Position numbers and translations under genes: made by a program
The notes under the pieces: generated by a model
What the model saw: only the letters and a program-made list of their open reading frames with translations
Databases searched by the model: none
Told to the model about the DNA's origin: nothing
Shown here: positions 56,171-64,000 of the stretch, one piece after another
Layout of the letters: each line of letters starts with the position of its first letter
Position numbering within the stretch: position 1 is the stretch's first letter
Assembly: GCF_963576675.1 (NCBI RefSeq)
Contig: NC_088915.1
Span: forward strand, 33,633,501 to 33,697,500
Direction: 5' to 3'
DNA from: Euphorbia lathyris
Lineage: Eukaryota > Streptophyta > Magnoliopsida > Malpighiales > Euphorbiaceae
DNA length: 64,000 nt

Positions 56171-58780
56171 TATTTGCTTTATTATAATTCACTTTTAACA
56201 TTGTTGCATGGTTGTTGGTAAACTATGTTTATGATTTTCAAATATTTTTGTTTATTGCGTTCTCTACTTGTTTTCGTGACACTATTTCACAATTCAAAGA
56301 TATTATTTCATAGGTTTTGGTAAATTATATTACTTTTAAACATTATATTTTATTTGTTTGAGTTATTTCAGTGATATTATTTTTGAAATATTGATGTTAA
56401 CACATTTTAAGAACATATGTTACAAATATACATGGTTTTCTATACTAATCTTTTTATATTATTATTTTCAGATAATGTGTGATAACTTATTACCTGATCT
56501 TGGTTATGTGTCCAAACTGTAATGTTGATCCGACATCCTGTTTGAGCCTACAAAACAGTATGCAGGTCAGACGGGGCCATAGTCCAGTAAACTCGTTCTG
56601 ATGGGTAAGTCAGTTTCTGATTTAGGACCGAATGGAAGGGCATGGACTAGTTTAGAGATAGTAGTTAACGTACCGAACATTGTGCCAATACATGTGTATT
56701 TATAGTGTTTGATTAGGTTTAAGGTTGCCATCTTCTTTGGAAATCCTTATGGAGCTAGTATTCCCCTGAGAGGAATCCTTTGTCTCATAGAATTCTAGAA
56801 TATCCTTTGAAGCGTTGAGGTTAGAACCTTGTGGGTCATGATGGGCCGCCGTTCATTGGGCTTGGACCGCATTGATCATTTTAGACCTGTTGAAGTGAGG
56901 CTGTGGCCATCTTGGATGCGTTTGGGCCCTTATCACATTTTGGGCTTGGACCGCAATGAGGATAGTGATGATGTCATGCATGTAAAAAATATACAGGAAG
57001 CTACCCAGCAAGAAAGTTCCACGTTTCAGTAAAAAAGTTCTATAACTGTAAAGCAAGGTTGTTCCCAACTGCTCTTCCTAAGTAACCATGTTTACTCTTA
57101 CCCGAAATGACACGACATGAATACGACTCGAACACGATAATTATAAGGTGAGTCACTAGTTTATACAGCTCATCCTTTGCCTACATATGCGATCATTCTG
57201 TTCTACTTCATGCCTCAATGTTTATTTATTTATTTATTAATTATCATCTCTCTCTAATTATTCAGCTTCTTTTATCTAACTAATTTGTTTTTTTAATTCC
57301 TGCTGATAACATTGTGAATATCAAGCTTATCCAAGGTGCTATAACCACTTGCTGTTATTATATCATATTTATCATTATTTGTTTTTGGAAAATAACATTT
57401 TGAGTTACGCTGAAAGTGATCTGTCAATTTAATACATTGGAGGATTTAATCAATTACAATTTACTAATAAAATCAGCTACGTATATAAATCAATTAGTAA
57501 AATATTATTCATTTCATCTAACATTTAATTTTTTTTTTCTAATTTGAAAGTAGATATTCACAGCTAATTAACTTAATGTGTATCTGTCAAATTGAAAAAT
57601 GAGGGATTTAATCAATAAAAAATCTAAAAGATGAGGGAGTTGAAGATATTTTTTTCCTATTTTCTAAAATCTAAATGGATTTCGAAAACTCAAACTCTAT
57701 TAATTTCTTGGAATTCAAGCTAAAATTTATTTGACTATAATTAACTAAGCTGCTATAGAAAAAAAAATGTGGTAGGTAGAAGAAGAGATAACAAGCATGT
57801 CAAATATTAAAACAATAAGACAAGACTTCAAGAGCTTACATTTGGTGACATGTGCAAGGAAATTATCAAATATAGTCTTTGAAAAGTTATCATCTTTGCA
57901 ATAACATATTTAATTGGATCAATATCAATATAACAACGTAGAATAGAATCTCCTAAAATATATTCTCAATCATCTATTCTTTTTTATTAATTTCCTAATC
58001 TGCCATTATTCTTCCTACATTATGGTCAACTTTGCTACCATACTCATATATTAATAGCTTTCATGTACCCATTTTAGTCAGGATAATGAATTATTGGTAA
58101 AAAAAAAACATCCTGAGACCCTTATCGTTCCGATTGTAGATTGTAGTGCATTAAACTCTTATCTTTTATTCCAATGCATTAAACTTTTGGTCTTTATTGT
58201 TGGTCACATTAACATAAAAAGCGATTAACATAGTGTTATTCGCTTCATCGGTGTCTGAAATTCTATGTTTTATAATTTCAAATAAAGTTTTACCCGTTTC
58301 TCTATAATCACATCATATGTATAAAAAATTTATTTTTAAACTGTTAAAAATGCAAATTTCAAACATCTATCAAATAAATAACATTTTATTAAACCGAGTT
58401 TTATGGTTTCTGGTTATCAATACTTAAGGCAATAAAAAACAAAATATCAAAAGCTTAATATATTAAAATGAAAGATCATAAATTCAATACACCAAAATCA
58501 AGGGCTTCAAAATGATTTTTACCTATTTATTAAAGTCAACTTTATTCTATGAGAGAAAAAGTCAACTTTATTAGATCATAGCTTGAATAATAATTGATTT
58601 ATTTATTAAACTGAAAGATTGAATTTAAAGATAGTAATTGTTTTCTAGTGCACTAGTTAGCATTGAAAAGTATTTGGAGTTGACCATGAATATTGCAGCC
58701 TAAAAAAGGAGATGTCTTTCACAAAACACTGATCATACCACAATATTTTTCTGAGTAATAGCCGTTGCCTCTCAAATTCA
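55524..58780. other. Intergenic region between nest and receptor kinase gene
   Basis: AT-rich, no ORF with recognisable family. A short plus-strand reading near 55568-55690 (starting MAPRRTWHMD) breaks off after about 40 codons and I do not recognise it. A trinucleotide ATT repeat lies at 56141-56173. The last 300 bp before the LecRK ATG are promoter by position; no confident TATA box seen. Confidence 0.5.
56141..56173. repeat. (ATT)n microsatellite
   Basis: About ten uninterrupted ATT units followed by ACTATT. Typical plant simple repeat with no evident function. Confidence 0.9.
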
Positions 58781-60748
58781 ATGTTTTCAGTGTTTAGCTT
58801 GCTGAAATTCGTGTTATACGCTTGTGTTTTCATAGAAAACATAGCCTTAGCCGAAGATGTAAATCATTTCATCTACCATGGATTCAATAAAACTAGCCTG
58901 CAGCTCGGTGAGAGTGCGAAAATCGACAGCAAAGGCCTATTAGAGTTAACAAACATTTCATATCAACAAATTGGCCGAGCTTTCTTCCCAACTCCTTTCA
59001 AATTCAATAAATCCACTTCATTTTCTACAACATTTGTGTTTGCAATTGTTCCTGAGATGCCTAATCTTGGTGGCCATGGCTTCGCCTTCGTTATTGCTCC
59101 TTCTTTCAATTTTCCAGGGGCATTAGCAGTAGAATGGCTTGGCATTTTCAATGAAAATACCAATGGATTGGATGCGGATCATGTTTTCGCCGTCGAATTT
59201 GATACAATCAAAACTGTTGGCTTTCAGGACATCAATAACAATCATGTTGGGATTGATGTAAATAGCTTGATTTCGAAAGTTTCAGCTCCAGCAGAATACT
59301 TTTCAGGGATGGAAAATAAGAGCTTAGAGCTCATAAGTGGAAAACCAATGCAGGCCTGGATAGATTACGATGATCAAGACAAGTTTCTGAATGTAACAAT
59401 AGCTCCTTTAACTAGCAAGAAACCCGAAAGGCCTCTTCTTTCGACGACGATAGATCTTTCTTCAGTATTTTTGGATTCCATGTATGTTGGTTTCTCTTCA
59501 TCTACAGGATCAATGGCAAGCCACCATTATGTCCTCGGATGGAGCTTCAACACAAGTGGTCCAGCAGAAAATCTTGACATTTCAAATCTTCCTTCAGTTT
59601 CATCTCCAAGAAAATCAGAAAAGAAACCGGATTTCACAATTAAGTTCACATTGATAACAGCAAGTGTTGTGTTGTTATTAGTATCAGGAGCTTTCTATAT
59701 ATTCAGAAGAAAGAAATTTGACGAGTTGCGGGAAGATTGGGAAACAGAATACGGTCCTCATAGATTTTCTTACAAGGATCTTTACAAAGCAACCAAGGGA
59801 TTCAAAGAAAAAGAGTTGCTCGGATTTGGAGGGTTTGGAAAGGTTTACAGAGGAGTAATACCTTCTTCTAACACACAAATAGCAGTCAAGAAATTCTCTC
59901 ATGAATCACAACAAGGAATGAAGGAATTCGTGGCAGAAATCGCGAGTATGGGAAGGCTTAGGCACAGAAACTTAGTTCAACTGTTAGGCTATTGCAGGAG
60001 AAAAGGAGAGCTTCTTTTAGTATATGATTACATGCCTAATGGAAGTCTTGACAAGTTTCTATTCAACAATGAGGTAAAAATGAATTGGTTTCGGCGATTT
60101 AAGATCCTGAAAGGAGTTGCATCTGCTCTACTTTACCTTCATGAAGAATGGGAACAAGTTGTTCTTCATAGAGATGTGAAAGCAAGCAATGTTATGCTGG
60201 ACGCAGAACTTAATGCAAGATTAGGCGATTTCGGGCTAGCGAAAGTCCACGATCACGGATCAATACCTCAAACAACTTGTGTAGTTGGAACAGTAGGATA
60301 TTTAGCACCAGAGGTGTCAAGAACAGGACGAGTGACAACAAGCAGTGATGTGTTTGCTTTTGGTGTATTGATGCTTGAAGTGGCGTGCGGACGGAGGCCT
60401 GTAGAGCCTGGAAGGACACCACAGGAGATGATATTGGTGGACTGGGTGCTTGATTGCTGGAAAAAAGGTGCAATACTTGAGATAAGTGACCCAAGATTGG
60501 AGGGTAAATTTATGGTGGAGGAAATGGAATTGGTGTTGAAATTAGGTTTGTTGTGTACTCAGAGTACACCGGCATGCAGGCCTAATATGAGGCAGGTTGT
60601 GCAATATCTAGATAGAAAAGCTGTGTTACCAGAAATACCAAGTGTTGATTTGGTGAGAGACAGAGTTGAATATAACTTGTCACTTACTACAATTACTGAC
60701 TACTCTGCCTTGTCGATCACCGATTCTATCCTCAGCTGCGGTCGTTGA
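58781..60748 (+). CDS. L-type lectin-domain receptor kinase (LecRK, clade IV-like)
   Basis: 655 codons, single exon as usual for LecRKs. Signal peptide residues 1-24 (MFSVFSLLKFVLYACVFIEN...). Legume-lectin domain about 27-270 (FNKTSLQLGESAKI, FSTTFVFAIVPE, GHGFAFVIAP, FAVEFDTIK, NNHVGIDVNS, VGFSSSTGS, VLGWSF) with several N-glycosylation sites. Membrane span about 288-308, then RRKK stop-transfer. Kinase about 340-612: glycine loop GFGGFGKVYRG, Lys370 in AVKKF, HRDVKASN with Asp465, DFG at 483-485, GTVGYLAPE; an RD-type Ser/Thr kinase with all catalytic residues. C-terminus ends SILSCGR. LecRKs act at the plasma membrane in perception of extracellular signals and pathogen responses. The specific ligand is unknown. 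The text is closest to the LECRK-IV group from memory of family motifs. Confidence 0.95.
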   Translation: MFSVFSLLKFVLYACVFIENIALAEDVNHFIYHGFNKTSLQLGESAKIDSKGLLELTNISYQQIGRAFFPTPFKFNKSTSFSTTFVFAIVPEMPNLGGHGFAFVIAPSFNFPGALAVEWLGIFNENTNGLDADHVFAVEFDTIKTVGFQDINNNHVGIDVNSLISKVSAPAEYFSGMENKSLELISGKPMQAWIDYDDQDKFLNVTIAPLTSKKPERPLLSTTIDLSSVFLDSMYVGFSSSTGSMASHHYVLGWSFNTSGPAENLDISNLPSVSSPRKSEKKPDFTIKFTLITASVVLLLVSGAFYIFRRKKFDELREDWETEYGPHRFSYKDLYKATKGFKEKELLGFGGFGKVYRGVIPSSNTQIAVKKFSHESQQGMKEFVAEIASMGRLRHRNLVQLLGYCRRKGELLLVYDYMPNGSLDKFLFNNEVKMNWFRRFKILKGVASALLYLHEEWEQVVLHRDVKASNVMLDAELNARLGDFGLAKVHDHGSIPQTTCVVGTVGYLAPEVSRTGRVTTSSDVFAFGVLMLEVACGRRPVEPGRTPQEMILVDWVLDCWKKGAILEISDPRLEGKFMVEEMELVLKLGLLCTQSTPACRPNMRQVVQYLDRKAVLPEIPSVDLVRDRVEYNLSLTTITDYSALSITDSILSCGR

Positions 60749-61676
60749 ACTTTTGCTTTTTTACTAGCTTCTGCTAACTCATATGTTGTAATCTTAATTT
60801 GTGTATATGTGTTATTTCACATAATTTTGCTTTGTTCCTTTGCTTGTATATATGATGATAGTAATATTTGATTTTATAATTCTTTAGTGTTTCAAATACC
60901 TTTTTTATTTTGGTTTGACATTCTTAGTTCTTAACAGGGAAATCAGGGAAGTATAGATCTTACTAAACTGACATGAACAACCGGCTGAAAAACGAATTAA
61001 AGGGTTAAATTCAGTTAACAAAGGTTGTTTACTGGACAAAATTATCAAACTTGTTCCAAGTAAACACAACGAATTAAAGGGTTCAATTCAGTTAACAAAG
61101 GTTGTTTACTGGAAAAAAAATATCAAACTTGTTCCAAGTAAACACAACTCATTTATTGGTATTTTGGCATGAATTAGAGCCAACTCTAATGATTGTAGAG
61201 AGAGGGAGGAATAAAAGCTACTAAAGAGAGCAATCCGCTTAAAATAGTGAGTCGTTGGGATGGGCCGCCACAAGAAAGAATTGTTACCGCAATAGCTGAA
61301 CTTCTATAGTTCGGTTTCTCTAGGACTCAAATTATTTCAATTCTAATCTATGTGATTATACTTCTCTTAGTTGGATAACACTTTTTATCCTCCTTACTTT
61401 ACCAGGACTCTACTTAGCCTCTTTTATATACTTGTATCTATGTTTAAGAATTGATAAGACAGAATTATTTATTCCAAACACTCAAGCTAGGCAATCCTTC
61501 TATTTTGGCTTCTTTCGCCACCACCGCTGTTACTTCCGGTCTCTTCGAATGAAGCTGAATCTGTCTTCTCTCTCAACCCTATGGCAACTAATGAATCTTT
61601 GGAAATAGAAACTCTAGCATGAGCCACAACAACCTATAAATAGAGGGTTTAAGGGAATCTTACAGGTATGCTCAAA
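60749..61676. other. Intergenic region downstream of LecRK with a 77-bp tandem duplication
   Basis: 3'UTR of the LecRK gene up to about 60850. 60992-61068 and 61069-61146 are two diverged copies of a 77-bp unit starting ACGAATTAAAGGGTT. A TATAAATA occurs at 61635-61642, about 180 bp before the pseudogene's surviving codons. Nothing else recognised. Confidence 0.7.
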
Positions 61677-61751
61677 ACTCTGCCTTGTCGTTGAACTTTT
61701 GATTTTTTACTAGCTTCTGCTAACTCATATGTTGTAATCTTAATTTGTGTA
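61677..61751 (+). repeat. Duplicated LecRK gene 3' end
   Basis: Repeats 60702-60791 (ACTCTGCCTTGTCG...TTGAACTTTTG...TTAATTTGTGTA) except for deletion of 29 bp between two GTCG words. The first part is the last coding segment of the intact LecRK gene, the rest its 3'UTR. It is joined directly to the lectin-end segment of the pseudogene. Confidence 0.9.
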
Positions 61752-63262
61752 ACCAACACCTTCAAAGTAGGAAATGCACAAAATCTTGATATTTCAAAAC
61801 TTCCTTCACTTCCACTGCATATGAAAGGAAAGAAACCAGCACTTGTGATATTCATAATTATAATTGCAGTAGTAATAGCTTTACTAATAACAATAGGTGT
61901 AGGAACTTACAGTATAAAGAAGAAGAAATATGAAGAAATACACGAAGATTGGGAAAGGGAATACGGTCCTCATAGATTCTCCTATAAGATTCTCTACAAA
62001 GCCACCAAAGGCTTCGAAGATAGAGAGCTTCTTGGAGCAGGAGGCTTCGGCAAGGTTTATAAAGGTGTACTCCCTTCTTCCAATCTTCAAGTTGCAGTGA
62101 AGAAAGTTTGTTATTGTCAGATATTAATATGAAGTGGACCTTTAACTATGAGCTTAAACTTTCAATTCAATTGATTCCATAACATGGTATCAACAGAGCC
62201 TCTTTGACCAAGTAGTCAAGGGTTCGATTCCTGGAAACCCCATTTATTGATTAAATCGTAGGACATGGTAATATGGGCATGTGTTGTGCACACTTCAAGC
62301 CCAGTGGGCATTCACTTGGGGCTGTGTCAGATATAAATATGAAGTGGACCTTTAACTATGAGCTTAAGCTTTTAGTTCAATTGGTTCAACGACACACATG
62401 ATTCAAAACAAGGAATGAAAGAATTTGTGGCTGAGATTGTCAGCATGGGAAGGCGGAGACATAGGAACTTAGTTCAGCTTCTTGGCTACTGCAGACGACA
62501 GGGAAAGCTCCTCTTGATCTACGATTACATGCCTAATGGAAGTCTAGACAAGTTCCTATTTACAAACGAAAAACCTCTTCTTAAATGGTCCCAAAGATTT
62601 AGAATCCTCAAAGGAGTAGCATGAGGCCTTCTTTAACTCCACTGAGGAGTGAGAACAAGTAGTTCTGCATAGAGATTTAAAAGCTAGTAACGTTATATTA
62701 GATGTCGACTTAAATGGAAGACTTGGAGACTTTGGCCTTGCTAGACTATGCAATCACGGTTCGAATCCACAAACCACGCATGTGGTCAGGAAGGTGGGTT
62801 ATGTAGCTCCAGATCTTGCTAGACACAGAAAGGCAATCACTTGCACAGATATGTTTTCTTTCGGGGCTTTTCTGCTCGAGATGGCTTGCGGAAGGAGGCC
62901 TATAAACCTTCTAGGACTTCCTGAAGAGTTAATTTTGGTGGACTGGGTCATTGAACACTGGAAAATAGGAGCTATTCTTGATGCCAGTGATCCTAATTTG
63001 GGAGGAAATGGAATTGGTCCTAAAACTAGGTGTATTCTGTTCTCACTCTGTACCAACTATGACGCCTTGTATGAAGCAAGTGATGCAGTAATTGGATGGT
63101 GATGCAACTTTGCCAGAAATACCAGTAGAAAGTTCTGCAATTGTTACATTCACGACAAGTAATGAAGCTCCTGATTTTGCAATGTCATCTCCTTCCTCTG
63201 TTGGGAATGGATCTGGCTGTTCCTTCTCTAGTGTAGACTCAATCCTCACCAGCGGTTGGTGA
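61752..63262 (+). pseudogene. Truncated LecRK pseudogene
   Basis: Only the last residues of the lectin domain remain ([13 protein letters not shown]), followed by membrane span ([20 protein letters not shown]), juxtamembrane [13 protein letters not shown], glycine loop [11 protein letters not shown] and AVKK. A TRIM-like insertion (62115-62394) follows. The kinase resumes with [15 protein letters not shown] and GSLDKFLF, then TGA, TAA and TGA within 25 bp at about 62622-62650. Later parts (HRDLKASN, GDFGLA, DMFSFGAFLLEMACGRRP) read in shifting frames, with another shift near 63005. A family-type end (DSILTSGW) stops at 63260-63262. It is a paralogue of the intact gene, not a recent copy. Confidence 0.93.
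62115..62394 (+). mobile_element. TRIM-like miniature LTR element in the pseudogene
   Basis: 280 bp with two 70-bp direct terminal repeats, 62115-62184 and 62325-62394, both starting TGTCAGATAT and ending in CA. Immediately after the left repeat comes TGGTATCAACAGAGCC, a near match to the initiator Met primer site TGGTATCAGAGC. There is no coding sequence in the 140-bp interior. The right repeat is preceded by the purine-rich ACTTGGGGCTG. The 5-bp flanks (GTTAT, CACAT) do not match, so the target duplication is mutated or the ends are off by a few bases. A tRNA B-box-like GGTTCGATTCC at 62220-62230 leaves a SINE relation as an alternative. Confidence 0.7.
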
Positions 63263-64000
63263 ATCAGTAATATATCATAAAATGGGTGCAATATATCCTC
63301 AAACTTTTCAAAAAGATCACCACACTAGCATGCAAAAACTTCAAGCTAAATCATTATGGAGAGAAGTGCGGAAGAATCTTTTGAAGAAATGTAATGTACA
63401 CAGTCCCTGTTACCTAAGTTTCTAAAACACATCTATTGAACAGTTCTGGTGTACAAAAAGAATGTCCTTTTGTAAGCTTAAGAATGTCGAAAATCACAGG
63501 ATCACCGTTTAGATTGTCCATAATTGGTCGATTCTAGAATTACGCAATACGAGTACCTAACATGTAAACACTTGCCATTTTGCACTCAATATATGAAAAC
63601 AGCACTAATTCAAACTCAAGTATATAGAGCGCAATAAAGTTGAATCTGAGCATAAAAAATGAAAGTTTTGCAAAGCTCAATCAATTTATAAGCATACAGT
63701 TTTTAGTCAACAAGTTTGAGTGGCAAACTGAAGATATTAGTTTCACCTTGATTACACCTGTCGTCAGAATCAAGATGCAGCGTATCCTCATATAGCAGCT
63801 TGAGTAATCTATTTGCATGTTACTTCTGTAGGTGAAGAAGATTCCGACATGTACCCTGTTTACTTAGATAGTTGACACATACTAAAAGGCAGACCATTTT
63901 ACAGGGTACAAGCATAGCAACTTTCAAATGTATAACTAATTATAAAGACAATGCAGAACCAACCTCAGGAAAATATAAGGTAACAATTGACAGCATCAAA
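63263..64000. other. Intergenic, no features seen
   Basis: AT-rich sequence after the pseudogene. No ORF, RNA gene or repeat boundary that I can support. Confidence 0.5.

Noticed and set aside
57080..57125. ACACGACATGAATACGACTCG-like stretch as a transposon end
   Set aside because: The word resembles fragments common in plant repeats, but no partner terminus or target duplication was found nearby.
62220..62230. A tRNA gene suggested by GGTTCGATTCC
   Set aside because: Only a B-box-like word is present; no cloverleaf or acceptor stem can be formed, and it lies inside the TRIM-like insertion.

Overview
The window looks like a repeat-rich eudicot plant chromosome. Nearly everything from position 1 to 55,523 is one nest of LTR retrotransposons. 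The last 8.5 kb is low-copy DNA with an intact L-type lectin receptor kinase gene and a decayed paralogue. The lineages (Athila and Tat/Ogre-like Ty3/gypsy, SIRE-like Ty1/copia), plant tRNA primer sites, GT-AG introns and a plant-specific receptor kinase support this. The species cannot be named from sequence alone.

Nest layout. Element D is a Ty1/copia element on the minus strand and the oldest member. Its left LTR runs off the window start and its right LTR ends at 55523. Three elements inserted directly into D, each with an exact 5-bp target duplication. B is an Athila-type Ty3/gypsy element on minus (101-28129, GGTAC) in the left LTR of D. E is a SIRE-like Ty1/copia element on plus (31539-43210, TGCAT) at the protease/integrase junction of D. 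C is an Athila-type element on plus (43587-53998, CCTAT) in the gag of D. Two further insertions are second-level: A, an 18.9-kb Tat/Ogre-like Ty3/gypsy element on minus (1556-20473, ACGTT) in the left LTR of B, and a solo LTR (50795-52455, TTTTA) in the 3' untranslated region of C. With the insertions removed D is about 5.4 kb, a normal copia size.

What stands out is the accessory cargo. A carries, antisense to its own genes, a six-exon plant-mobile-domain gene with its own TATA box and a 39-bp tandem array beyond it. A also has four gag-like modules and no recognisable protease. C keeps an intact gag but has no pol; in its place is an intact 3' ORF with a TATA-like site and a probable 5'UTR intron. 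B is its mirror image, with pol but without the capsid part of gag and without the 3' ORF. E carries a roughly 1000-codon 3' ORF behind its own TATA box, and the N-terminal part of that ORF resembles the 3' ORF of C although the two elements belong to different superfamilies. All pol genes in the window carry stops or frameshifts; only the two ORFs of C and the receptor kinase gene read open throughout.

Right flank. 55524-58780 has no supported gene. 58781-60748 encodes a complete 655-residue LecRK: signal peptide, legume-type lectin domain, one membrane span, RD kinase. A duplicated piece of its 3' end (61677-61751) is fused to a truncated LecRK pseudogene (61752-63262), whose kinase exon is interrupted by a 280-bp TRIM-like element with 70-bp terminal repeats. 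No tRNA, rRNA or CRISPR features were seen.
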